Source of the DNA: a virus
Length of the DNA stretch: 64,000 nt
IMG/VR virus record: IMGVR_UViG_3300032116_000065
Location: 37,319 to 101,318 of that record
Direction: 5' to 3' (one strand)
Each line of letters starts with the position of its first letter. Position 1 is the stretch's first letter. Made by a program: the position numbers and the translations under genes. The notes beneath the pieces are model-generated. The model was not told the origin of the DNA. It saw nothing but the letters and a program-made list of their open reading frames with translations, and searched no databases. This document shows positions 18,897-27,818 of the stretch, in pieces.

Positions 18897-19229
18897 TTAG
18901 GTAATTTCTACACCAAAGACGCTGAATGAAATATTGGCGTTTGCTGAATAGACAGACAATACATCCGTGTTGCCCATTGAGACACCGAGTGATAGTGCAA
19001 TCGAATCGAGTGCAGTCACTGTTGAATCATATGCAATATAATGTTGATTGGCTAATGCAGCACCAGCTGGTTGAACAGCAATTCTATATGTTGCGTTTGC
19101 ATTATTGTTTCTATTCGTCACAATGATCGAAGAAACAACAGCTTGCGTTGCAGCAGGAACTGTGTAAACATTTGCGGTTGTATTTGCTGCAGGAGCAGAT
19201 TGACCTAATACTTTATATGTTTGTGGCAT
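18897..19229 (-). CDS. Hypothetical fibre-associated protein
   Basis: A 110-residue beta-rich protein (MPQTYKVLGQSAPAANTTAN) with strands VVSSIIVTNRNNNANATYRI and ISFSVFGVEIT. It has the same size and pattern as the 108-residue product at 6064-6390, and similar proteins occur in other phages beside fibre genes. It starts 2 nt after the glycine-rich fibre gene's upstream neighbour ends, in a tight run of structural genes. No enzyme motif. Confidence 0.7.
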   Translation of the reverse strand: MPQTYKVLGQSAPAANTTANVYTVPAATQAVVSSIIVTNRNNNANATYRIAVQPAGAALANQHYIAYDSTVTALDSIALSLGVSMGNTDVLSVYSANANISFSVFGVEIT

Positions 19230-19240
19230 TCGAATATACC

Positions 19241-19495
19241 TTATAAACCAAGTAAGAATGGATGAAATGATTCAGATGGACCAGAAGATCCACCAGCAAC
19301 CTCGAAGGAAATATTTGCATTTCCATCACCAGAATCACTCACTGTAATTGAGACGTTTGTTGTATTTACAAAATTTAATTGTTTTGCAGAAAGAGTTGAT
19401 GAACTATTTTGCGAAATGCGCACAGTGTTTGCAGCAGAACCTAAATTTGTTTCTAGATTTGCGACTTGCGTTGTTCGAATAATTGGTTCAGACAT
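19241..19495 (-). CDS. Short fibre-fragment protein
   Basis: An 84-residue protein containing NTVRISQNSSSTLSAKQLNF followed by VNTTNVSITVSDSGDGNANI, the small beta segment that recurs in the large fibres ([20 protein letters not shown] in the 1180-residue protein; NFINTASIQVSVIDNADGN in the 837-residue protein). It thus represents a stand-alone copy of one bead of those fibres. It may be a real small structural protein or a leftover of shuffling. Confidence 0.6.
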   Translation of the reverse strand: MSEPIIRTTQVANLETNLGSAANTVRISQNSSSTLSAKQLNFVNTTNVSITVSDSGDGNANISFEVAGGSSGPSESFHPFLLGL

Positions 19496-19509
19496 TTATT
19501 TTCTCTATA

Positions 19510-21222
19510 CTAATTGAGTTTGAGAATGACTATACCACTACCGCCAGCACCACCATTTGTTGGTGAGTTTCCACCTCCACCACCACCACCACCACCCAAA
19601 TTAGCAGTGCCAGCACTTCCTGTTGATGCTTTTGCGCCATTACCACCACCACCAGATCCACCTGTTCCTGCAGTATTTGGAGAGCCAGCATTTGTTCTTT
19701 TTCCACCACCACCACCACCAGCATAAGTTACAGAAGTGCCAGTGATTGAAGATGCAGTTCCATTGCCACCATTTCCACCTGCCGATGATGCACCATTTGA
19801 ACCAACCGCATTTGCACCACCACCACCACCGCCACATTGAACGTCAGCGTCTGAATCACTTCCAAATCCATTTCCACCATTATTTCCTTGTGATGGTGAT
19901 GTACTCGGTGTATTTCCAGCAGCACCATTTTGTGTAAATGCTAAATTTAGACCTCCTCCTCCACCACCCGATCCACCTGATGCTGATGATGTAGATCCAT
20001 CTGGAATACCTCCACGACCCCCCTTAGTCGCTGTAATCGTTGAAAAAACAGAATCATTTCCATTTGCGCTTTGAGAACCACCAGCGCCAACAGTGACTGT
20101 ATATGCTGTGCCTGGTGTTACAGATAATGCAGTGCCAGTTCTAAATCCGCCTGCACCACCGCCCCCTCCACCTCCACCAGCACCAAATGCTGGTCCACCA
20201 GCACCGCCACCGCCACCACCAGCAACAACGAGATAGTCAACAGATGTGACACCTTCTGGACAAATCCAGCTGGCTGAATTAGTAAATGATATCACACTTC
20301 CAGGCATAGTGTATTTGAGAATTACAATGCCAGAGCCGCCAGATCCACCATTATCTGTTGGACCATTCCAGTTACCACCACCACCGCCACCTGAATTTGT
20401 TGTTCCAGAATTAGGAGTTCCACTAGACACACCTGCACCACCACCACCTGTTCCACCAGTTCCATTCGGATTTCCTGGTGCAGAAGAGCCTCCTCCGCCA
20501 CCAGCATAAGTTACTGATGATCCAGAAATTGTTGATGATGCTCCAACACCACCATTTCCAGCAATTCTTGGTGATGCGGTTGCATTTCCACCAACAGCAC
20601 CTGCACCACCCCCACCACCACCTGGAGAACTGCTTCCTGCGTCAGCACCGTTTCCACCACTATTTCCTTGAGATGGACTTACTGTAGGTGTATTTCCTGC
20701 TCCACCAGTTCCACTGTAAATACCTGATCTTGCACCACCGCCACCGCCTGATCCTCCAGCGTGACCATTTCCTTCAGCGTTAGGTGAATTGTAACCACCC
20801 GCACCACCACCTCCAGCAGATGTGATTGTGTCAAATACTGATGAAGATCCATTTGCGCCTCTATTTAATGCTGCAGCGCCTGCAGCACCAGCACCAACAG
20901 TGATGGTATAAGTGTTTCCAGCAGTTACAGGATATGATGTCCCCGTTCTGAATCCACCTGCACCTCCGCCAGCAAGCGAACCCGCACCACCACCAGCAAC
21001 AACCAAATACTCAACTTGAGTGACACCAGTTGGGGCAGTCCATGTACTGGATGATGTAAATGTAAGAACAATCGTTCGACCACTTATCACAAATGGCCAA
21101 AATCCAGATCCGACATATTGAGCAACATCAGCAGCACTATAAATGCCGCTTGCGACAACATTACCCGCACCAATTGGCGGTAATGATGATCGAATGATGC
21201 CACCTCTATACCTTCTAGTCAT
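19510..21222 (-). CDS. Glycine-rich tail fibre/adhesin (570 residues)
   Basis: Starts MTRRYRGGIIRSSLPPIGAG. Two glycine-rich domains open TIVLTFTSSSTWTAPTGVTQ and VISFTNSASWICPEGVTSVD, each followed by VEYLVVAGGG or VDYLVVAGGG, G-rich runs, a conserved NTPTVSPSQGNSGGNG segment and a closing SGIVILKY / SGIVILKLN strand. It is the closest paralogue of the 566-residue gene. The conserved beta edges flanking hypervariable glycine runs fit a polyglycine II type tip (inference). Confidence 0.84.
   Translation of the reverse strand: MTRRYRGGIIRSSLPPIGAGNVVASGIYSAADVAQYVGSGFWPFVISGRTIVLTFTSSSTWTAPTGVTQVEYLVVAGGGAGSLAGGGAGGFRTGTSYPVTAGNTYTITVGAGAAGAAALNRGANGSSSVFDTITSAGGGGAGGYNSPNAEGNGHAGGSGGGGGARSGIYSGTGGAGNTPTVSPSQGNSGGNGADAGSSSPGGGGGGAGAVGGNATASPRIAGNGGVGASSTISGSSVTYAGGGGGSSAPGNPNGTGGTGGGGAGVSSGTPNSGTTNSGGGGGGNWNGPTDNGGSGGSGIVILKYTMPGSVISFTNSASWICPEGVTSVDYLVVAGGGGGGAGGPAFGAGGGGGGGGAGGFRTGTALSVTPGTAYTVTVGAGGSQSANGNDSVFSTITATKGGRGGIPDGSTSSASGGSGGGGGGLNLAFTQNGAAGNTPSTSPSQGNNGGNGFGSDSDADVQCGGGGGGANAVGSNGASSAGGNGGNGTASSITGTSVTYAGGGGGGKRTNAGSPNTAGTGGSGGGGNGAKASTGSAGTANLGGGGGGGGGNSPTNGGAGGSGIVILKLN
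20256..20316. repeat. 61-nt perfect direct repeat, copy 2
   Basis: Identical to 17923-17983; the same domain junction in the 570-residue fibre. The two copies are about 2.3 kb apart in the same orientation and could support deletion or reassortment of the intervening genes. Confidence 0.85.
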
Positions 21223-21224
21223 GA

Positions 21225-21596
21225 CTAGCTGATTTCCTCATAACTTGCTGTTGCAAAGATTGAATTTGCAACATTTGCTTTGACTGCCAATGATGAATCC
21301 TCTTCAAGATAATATCCAGTTCCTTTATCTAGTACTGTCAATATCGTACCAGTTGGAACACTGACTTCATGAGCAATTTTATATTCAGTTCCACCCTGAT
21401 TTGCAGCAGTATAATATGACACTGAAACAAGAATAGTGTTTCCGCTATAGTTTGTCATATTGAGCACATTGATCTTCAATGATTTAGATGACGCTGCTCC
21501 ATTATTTACAAGCGTTGTCATGCTATTTGAAGTCAGATTGACTCCAGCTGTTTTTCCATAAATCGACGTCACGTTGACTATATTAGGATTAGCCAT
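21225..21596 (-). CDS. Hypothetical structural protein
   Basis: A 123-residue beta-rich protein (MANPNIVNVTSIYGKTAGVN, later TILVSVSYYTAANQGGTEYK). I place the start at 21596 because a strong ribosome binding site (GGAGG, five bases before the ATG) precedes it; a longer frame would need a non-ATG start inside the previous gene. The pattern (short strand, NTILVSVSYY, then VLDKGTGYYLEEDSSLAV) resembles small phage head-tail or fibre-linked proteins. Function unknown. Confidence 0.72.
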   Translation of the reverse strand: MANPNIVNVTSIYGKTAGVNLTSNSMTTLVNNGAASSKSLKINVLNMTNYSGNTILVSVSYYTAANQGGTEYKIAHEVSVPTGTILTVLDKGTGYYLEEDSSLAVKANVANSIFATASYEEIS

Positions 21597-21597
21597 A

Positions 21598-24500
21598 TTA
21601 TCCTCCAAATACAATAGCCATTGCTATTGCTTTTCCTGTTCCGATTCCTGCTGCGCCACTTGGACCAGATGGACCTGTTGGTCCAGTCGAGCCAGTTGGT
21701 CCTTGTGGACCCTGTGGACCAACTGCCATCAAATTCGATAGATTTCTAAAGTGCGTAAATGTTACAACATCATTCACTTGCGCTGCAGTGTTTAGAGTGA
21801 CGATGTTATTTGTAACTTGATAATGAATGTTTGGTGTAAGAACCAAGCCATTCTTTGACACAACCAAAGATGCAATAGAAGTCACATTTTGCGTCAATGT
21901 AAATGTATTCGTATTTGATACGACAGTATTCGATGTTACTGAAATTTCTGTATTGCCAGTCGGACCAGATGGACCTGTTGGACCAATTCTTGGAACAACA
22001 GCATCAACCCACTGAGTTGAGTTGCCATCATTGTAATAAATCTTCAATGAACCAGTGTTACTATTCCACCAGAAGTCTTGATTCGCACGACCACCTGTTG
22101 GGGCTGTTGCAGAAACAGTGACGTTTGCGTTGCCGTCACCACCACCGCCACCACCAACACTTGTAAATGCAACGTTGATAATTCCAGAATTGTTTGAAGT
22201 TGAAACAGTGACAGTTGCAGTATTAACGAAATTGATATTGCTAGAGACAAGAACTGATCCACTGTTTGTGGTGACTGTCGTTGCTGGACCCTGTGGTCCT
22301 TGTGGACCTGCGCTACCAGTAGCACCCTGTGGTCCTTGTGGACCAGTGTCACCAGTTACACCTTGTGGACCTTGAGGTCCTGTTGGACCTTGTGGACCCT
22401 GAGGACCTTGAGGTCCTGTTGGACCTTGTGGACCAGCAGGACCAAGATCGCTGATGTTGATTGTTCCAGCCATCGATGCGTGGTACTGACAGACATAATA
22501 TAATGTGCTTGGTGCGTCATAAGGAACATCGAATGTGATTGTGCCTACTTGAGCGCCATTGTTTGTAACACCAGTATTGTAAATGTTACCAGAACTGTAC
22601 GCACCAGAAACAGACTGAATCCAGAATGGATGCCCACTTGCATTTACACTGAATGTGTAAGTAAACCCACGCAATAAATTTAGAGTTGGATTATTTGATC
22701 CATCAATTGTGTATGCACTTGCACCACTATTTGTTACAGTATATGTTCTTGATCCGCTAACACCTTGTGGACCTTGTGGACCAGTAGCACCAGTTGATCC
22801 TTGTGGACCCTGTGGTCCTTGCGGACCTGCGTCTCCAGCAACACCTTGAGGACCTTGAGGACCAGTGACGCCTTGAGGACCTTGAGGACCTTGAGGACCA
22901 GTGACGCCTTGAGGACCTTGAGGACCCGAATCGCCGATTGTATAGACTACAATTGATGTATTATCTTCTGGTGCTGCGGTGAATACAATATTTGCACTAG
23001 CGATATTATAATCTACATTCTCTTGTAGCACACCATCAACAAAGACAAGTGTATGTGCTTCACTAGTTGGCGGAACAGTCAGAACGAATGTTGCGGTGTT
23101 TCCATCACCAGTAAATTCATTGCGAGTAGAACCAGGATTACCAGTGCCAGTTCCTGATGGACCAGTCGGACCAGCAGGACCAGATGGACCTTGCGGTCCA
23201 GCGCTACCTGTAGCACCTTGCGGACCTTGCGGACCTGGATCACCATTAAATCCTTGAGGACCCTGTGGTCCTTGTGGTCCTTGAGGACCTTGTGGACCAG
23301 ATGGACCAACAACACCCTGTGGACCTTGCGGACCTTGTGGTCCTTGCGAACCTTGAGGACCTTGTGGACCAGTGTCACCTTTATCACCAGTACGAACAAA
23401 TGTAATAATAACATTCGTTGAGTTTGATAGTGTGGTTACACCTGATGTGTGAGCAATAGGAACAGCGAAATAATTAGGAAGTTCGGCATGCAAACCTGTG
23501 ATATTAAAGAATGCAAATTCAAGAACATTTGCAGTGTTTGCAACTTTAAATGTTCCCTTAATTGAGGAAGTTGAATCGTCAATCGTTTGCAAATAATTAA
23601 ACACATTTGCTGTAGATTGATCAATGAAATCAATAAACAATGTATTTGCTGAAGATAATGTTACGTTATTAAACGTAAGATTTGCAACGCCAGGGTCTGT
23701 ATTGGATGTACTTGTTAGGTAAGTATAATCAAATGTTGCACCACCAAAATCACCAGTATCACCTTTTACGCCTGAAGGACCAATTGGTCCTTGCGGACCA
23801 GCAACACCTTGTGGTCCTTGCGGTCCCTGTGGACCAATATCACCTTGAACACCTTGTGGTCCTTGTGGACCCTGTGGACCTTGCGGACCAGATGGACCCT
23901 GAGGACCAACTGCACCTGATGGACCTGACGGACCATCATTACCCTGCGGACCAGATGGACCAGAAGGACCAGAAGGACCTGTTGGACCAGCAGCGCCAGC
24001 AGCACCTTGAGGACCTTGTGGACCAGAATCACCAATCGTGTAAACAATAATTTGAGTATTGCTATCTGGTGCAGTGGAGAAAACTACGTTTGCACTGGAA
24101 ATATTGTAAGACGAGTTTGGTTGAACAATACCATCAACAAAAACGATTGTATGTTCTTCACTAGTTGGTGGAACTGTAAGTGCAAATACCGCTGTATTTC
24201 CATCACCAGTAAATTCATTTCTTGTAGAACCAGGATTACCTGTACCAGTTCCTGATGGACCTGTTGGACCAGCTACACCACTTGGTCCTTGAGGACCTTG
24301 TGGACCAGTTGGTCCAGCATCACCATTTACTCCAGATGGACCAGTTGGTCCTTGTGGACCAGAGTCACCAATCGTGTAAACAATAATTTCATCATTGTTT
24401 GCAGGAGCAGTCGTGAACACAATATTAGCATTTGCAATATTATATTCGGCATTTCCTTGCAAAATTGTTCCAACAAAAACGAGAGTGTGTTCTTCACTTG

Positions 24501-25140
24501 TTGGTGGAACAGTTAAAACGAAGTTAGTTGTATTACCATCACCAATAAAGATATCTCTGGTTGATCCAGGATTACCTGTACCAGTTCCTGATGGACCAGT
24601 CGGACCAGCCACGCCACTTGGTCCTTGAGGACCTTGTGGACCAGTACCACCACCGCCTCCAGCAAGAGATTCGAATGCAACGTTAACAACACCATTTGCT
24701 GTTGTTGTGACAGAAACAGTTACGTTAGCTGTATTGACAAAGTTGAATGTATTAGCGCGAATAGTAGTTCCGCTATTTGCTTGAGCAAAGACGTTACCAG
24801 TGAGATCTGTAATGGGCGCAGCATCCCATGTAAGCATACCTGCTTCATCAGCACCAAGAGTTGCAACAAGAGGAGAACCATTTGCATTTCCGTAATAGAT
24901 GTAAATGGTGTTGCTTGAAACGTGAAGATCTTTCCAAACAGCCGTGTTTGATCCAAGGCTATATGCATTATTGGAAGATGGAATAATATTCTGTGCGAAT
25001 ATTGTAGAGCCAACAGTTAAGTTGCCACTGATATTCGCAGATTGAACGTTGGTGATATTACGACTTGAATCGACAACAATGGTATTGGCTACATCAATAC
25101 CATGTTTAACGCTGAAGGTCTTATTAGTCGTATTTGCCAT
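21598..25140 (-). CDS. Large collagen-like tail fibre with repeated beta beads and a cupredoxin-like domain
   Basis: The largest gene in the window, 1180 residues. N-terminus [20 protein letters not shown] is shared with the 837-residue fibre. Collagen-like GPQGP/GPSGP runs alternate with beta beads; three beads carry [16 protein letters not shown] and [13 protein letters not shown] different bead ([15 protein letters not shown]) sits in the middle. At about residues 800-900 lies a cupredoxin-type domain with His837 (SGHPFWIQ) and [12 protein letters not shown] (Cys884, His887, Met890). A later bead ([20 protein letters not shown]) and a final collagen segment end in [14 protein letters not shown]. 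Probably a long trimeric fibre: collagen-like triplets need trimerisation (established for the fold). Confidence 0.87.
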   Translation of the reverse strand: MANTTNKTFSVKHGIDVANTIVVDSSRNITNVQSANISGNLTVGSTIFAQNIIPSSNNAYSLGSNTAVWKDLHVSSNTIYIYYGNANGSPLVATLGADEAGMLTWDAAPITDLTGNVFAQANSGTTIRANTFNFVNTANVTVSVTTTANGVVNVAFESLAGGGGGTGPQGPQGPSGVAGPTGPSGTGTGNPGSTRDIFIGDGNTTNFVLTVPPTSEEHTLVFVGTILQGNAEYNIANANIVFTTAPANNDEIIVYTIGDSGPQGPTGPSGVNGDAGPTGPQGPQGPSGVAGPTGPSGTGTGNPGSTRNEFTGDGNTAVFALTVPPTSEEHTIVFVDGIVQPNSSYNISSANVVFSTAPDSNTQIIVYTIGDSGPQGPQGAAGAAGPTGPSGPSGPSGPQGNDGPSGPSGAVGPQGPSGPQGPQGPQGPQGVQGDIGPQGPQGPQGVAGPQGPIGPSGVKGDTGDFGGATFDYTYLTSTSNTDPGVANLTFNNVTLSSANTLFIDFIDQSTANVFNYLQTIDDSTSSIKGTFKVANTANVLEFAFFNITGLHAELPNYFAVPIAHTSGVTTLSNSTNVIITFVRTGDKGDTGPQGPQGSQGPQGPQGPQGVVGPSGPQGPQGPQGPQGPQGFNGDPGPQGPQGATGSAGPQGPSGPAGPTGPSGTGTGNPGSTRNEFTGDGNTATFVLTVPPTSEAHTLVFVDGVLQENVDYNIASANIVFTAAPEDNTSIVVYTIGDSGPQGPQGVTGPQGPQGPQGVTGPQGPQGVAGDAGPQGPQGPQGSTGATGPQGPQGVSGSRTYTVTNSGASAYTIDGSNNPTLNLLRGFTYTFSVNASGHPFWIQSVSGAYSSGNIYNTGVTNNGAQVGTITFDVPYDAPSTLYYVCQYHASMAGTINISDLGPAGPQGPTGPQGPQGPQGPTGPQGPQGVTGDTGPQGPQGATGSAGPQGPQGPATTVTTNSGSVLVSSNINFVNTATVTVSTSNNSGIINVAFTSVGGGGGGDGNANVTVSATAPTGGRANQDFWWNSNTGSLKIYYNDGNSTQWVDAVVPRIGPTGPSGPTGNTEISVTSNTVVSNTNTFTLTQNVTSIASLVVSKNGLVLTPNIHYQVTNNIVTLNTAAQVNDVVTFTHFRNLSNLMAVGPQGPQGPTGSTGPTGPSGPSGAAGIGTGKAIAMAIVFGG

Positions 25141-25243
25141 ATTATGTTAGAAAACGATGGGCAAATACACGCATGCACTCACATGCGCAACTCAGACCTC
25201 ATCGGATTCACTATCCTCCAATGGATTTACTTTCCAACTATAT
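25141..25243 (-). promoter_or_regulatory. Leader of the 1180-residue fibre gene: hairpin and late-type promoter
   Basis: A 103-nt non-coding gap. A late-type CATAAATATA box at 25239-25248 overlaps the stop of the upstream 837-residue gene, and a perfect 6-bp hairpin CGCATG / CATGCG (25170-25175 with 25182-25187, loop 6 nt) lies between it and the ATG. No other gene fits in the gap. Similar box and hairpin order occurs upstream of the 837-residue fibre. Confidence 0.5.
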
Positions 25244-27757
25244 TTATGGGACTATGCCATAACGTACAGCGCGGATTGTATTAATTGATTGTGTAGCGTT
25301 GAACAACAATCTCACATTTCCACTATCAATGTCCGCATTGAAAGTACCCAATGAAGCACCAGTTTGAATTGTACCGTATTCAGTAATCCAAATATTTGTG
25401 CCTTCATGAACGAGGATAATTTCAGTAGTGTGATACGTTGAACCACTATTGGCTTGTACAAAGTATTTTGCAGAAGCAAGATCGGTTGTTGGGAAAATAT
25501 CGAGCACAACTTGACCCGAAGCAGCTGTCGTTACAGTGTTAGTTGTAACCTTCAATGCTTCAACAGTTAAGGTATTCGTTACATTTGCATTTGCAACTTC
25601 AAGACCTTCACCAGCAGTGTTGATAGTCAACTTGCCAGTCATCGTATCGCCAGCACGATCGACCTTGACGTCGTTTATCCACTTGACTGAGTTTGCAGTC
25701 GCAGCGTTTGCAGTATCGGTAGAAGTAATCGAATCAACGAGTTTCGTGACACCAATTACTGTCGTAGATGCAATGTTTGGTGTAATCGTTACTGTCTTGA
25801 CATTTGCAGTCGTGACTTCAGTATTAGATAGACCAAGACCTGTTACAATTGTCTCAACTTTAGTATTGGCTTCGTCATAGGCTGCATTGGCTTGGCTGTA
25901 TGCCGCATTTGCTTGCCCATACGCAGCGTTAGCCTGTCCGTATGCAGCATTCGCCTGACCATAGCCAGTATTTGCTTGTCCATATGCGGCATTCGCTTGA
26001 CCGTAAGCAGCGTTGGCTTGAGCATAAGCATCAGCAACAGCAGCGCCAGTCGTACTAAAGGAGATATTCGCATTTCCATCAGCATTATCGATAACACTGA
26101 CTTGAATACTTGCAGTATTGATAAAGTTTAGGAATTTATTCGACAACTCACCAGCGCTGTTTGCATAAACACGAACCGTGTTTGCAGAGGTGTTGGCTTG
26201 AGCATAAGCACCATTGGCTTGACTGTACGCACCATTAGCCTGTGCAAAGGCACCGTTTGCTTGACTGTATGCACCATTTGCCTGAGCATAAGCACCATTG
26301 GCTTGCGAGTACGCACCATTGGCTTGAGCATATGCGCCATTTGCCGTGTCGCGTGCTGTATTGGCTTGAGCGTATGCATCGTTGCCAGTAGTGCGAGCAG
26401 TATTCGCTTGGAGATATGCAGCATTCGCTTGATCATTAGCAATCGTTAGATTGGCTTGAGTCGCAACTGTATTACCTTGCAACAAGAGAGATGCAGCATT
26501 TACATTTGCGCGCAACCATGCAAGATTTGCAGAAGCAACATCAATTACGTTATTGCTTGGTTCTGTTGCATAACCATCAAAGATGTAGAATACATTATCA
26601 GAGGCATGACGAATAAAGCCAGAATGAAGATTAGTTGTACCACCATCGTCGCTGTAGTGACCAACGAAACCAATATCAACAGCGTCAGAAGTTGAATTCG
26701 TTGATAGCTGGATAATCGAGTCATTAACTCTCACGGTCGCAACGTTGATATACGTTGCATTACCTGTTAGATACAAGTTACCTTGAACGGTAAGGTCACC
26801 AGAGACTGTACCACCAGTTAGGTTAAGTTTTAGATTTGCTTCACCGTATGCTGCATTCGCTTGCCCATAAGCAGCATTTGCTTGCCCATAAGCGGCATTT
26901 GCTTGCCCATAACCAGCATTTGCCTGAGCGTAACCAGCATTTGCTTGCGCATACGCATCATTTGCAGTGCCTCGTGCGGTATTTGCTTGGGCATATGCAT
27001 CATTAGCAGTCGTGCGGGCTGTATTTGCCTGGCCATATGCATCATTTGCGGTATCACGTGCTGTGTTCGCTTGAGCATACGCATTGTTGCCAGTGGTGCG
27101 CGCAGTATTTGCTTGACCGTATGCGTCATTCGCAGTGTCGCGAGCAGTATTGGCTTGTTCGCGCGCAGCATTTGCTTGATCATAAGCAATACCACCGCTA
27201 CTACGAATAACAAGATTTGCATTAACACCATCATCCAGCAACTCGAGAGTTACTGAGTTTGTGTTTTGTAGGAAAAGTTTCTTATTATTAAGAGTCAGAC
27301 CACCAACTGTAACAGAAACAGTATTGGCAGAAACATTGGCTTCGGCATAAGCAGCGTTGGCTTGACCGTAAGCAGCATTAGCCTGTCCATAAGCGGCATT
27401 TGCTTGACCATAACCAGTATTGGCTTGATCGCGGGCAGCGTTTGCTTGGGCGTATCCAGAATTAGCCTGAGCATATGCATCATTCGCAGTACCACGAGCA
27501 GTATTCGCTTGAGCATATGCGTCGTTTGCTGTGTCGCGAGCAGTATTTGCTTGCGCATAAGCGTCGTTAGCAGTTCCACGAGCTGTATTGGCTTGATCAA
27601 TAACGTTTAGACCACCCGTTGTTACGATTGTATTCGCATTAATCGTATGAAGGTTGGCAATATTAACGTTCGAAATATTACGATTCGAATCGAGAATTAT
27701 AGTATTAGCAAGGTCAAGACCTGTCTTAACACTAAATGTTTTATTCATTGTCGCCAT
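25244..27757 (-). CDS. Long tail fibre with alanine-rich heptad repeats
   Basis: An 837-residue fibre. N-terminus NKTFSVKTGLDLANTIILDS is homologous to that of the 1180-residue fibre. Much of the rest is exact heptad repetition: 7-residue units (YGQANAA) and 14-residue units (YAQANTARDTANDA), in three blocks separated by beta beads (LNNKKLFLQNTNSVTLELLD; NLYLTGNATYINVATVRVND; LSNKFLNFINTASIQVSVID). Constant Ala/Asn and Gln-Ala placement in register predicts a tight trimeric coiled-coil rod. The C-terminal ~95 residues (QVVLDIFPTTDLASAKYFVQ) match the C-terminus of the 324-residue protein. A ribosome binding site (AGGAG) precedes the ATG, and a late-type promoter and hairpin lie upstream. Confidence 0.87.
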   Translation of the reverse strand: MATMNKTFSVKTGLDLANTIILDSNRNISNVNIANLHTINANTIVTTGGLNVIDQANTARGTANDAYAQANTARDTANDAYAQANTARGTANDAYAQANSGYAQANAARDQANTGYGQANAAYGQANAAYGQANAAYAEANVSANTVSVTVGGLTLNNKKLFLQNTNSVTLELLDDGVNANLVIRSSGGIAYDQANAAREQANTARDTANDAYGQANTARTTGNNAYAQANTARDTANDAYGQANTARTTANDAYAQANTARGTANDAYAQANAGYAQANAGYGQANAAYGQANAAYGQANAAYGEANLKLNLTGGTVSGDLTVQGNLYLTGNATYINVATVRVNDSIIQLSTNSTSDAVDIGFVGHYSDDGGTTNLHSGFIRHASDNVFYIFDGYATEPSNNVIDVASANLAWLRANVNAASLLLQGNTVATQANLTIANDQANAAYLQANTARTTGNDAYAQANTARDTANGAYAQANGAYSQANGAYAQANGAYSQANGAFAQANGAYSQANGAYAQANTSANTVRVYANSAGELSNKFLNFINTASIQVSVIDNADGNANISFSTTGAAVADAYAQANAAYGQANAAYGQANTGYGQANAAYGQANAAYGQANAAYSQANAAYDEANTKVETIVTGLGLSNTEVTTANVKTVTITPNIASTTVIGVTKLVDSITSTDTANAATANSVKWINDVKVDRAGDTMTGKLTINTAGEGLEVANANVTNTLTVEALKVTTNTVTTAASGQVVLDIFPTTDLASAKYFVQANSGSTYHTTEIILVHEGTNIWITEYGTIQTGASLGTFNADIDSGNVRLLFNATQSINTIRAVRYGIVP

Positions 27758-27818
27758 TTAGAATCTCCTGGTGCCGACTATGAACGAATCGGCTTTTATA
27801 TTTAGTAAAATTTGCGTT
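27758..27818 (-). promoter_or_regulatory. Leader of the 837-residue fibre gene: late-type promoter and hairpin
   Basis: On the minus strand, CTAAATATA at 27797-27805 (late-type -10), then a 5-bp hairpin GCCGA / TCGGC, then AGGAG SD and the ATG at 27757. This box is not overlapped by a stop codon, so it is the clearest late-promoter candidate in the fibre block. Confidence 0.5.

Noticed and set aside
15505-25140. Regular repeated units as a CRISPR array
   Set aside because: The repeats are in-frame collagen-like and beta-bead coding repeats without constant-length unique spacers.
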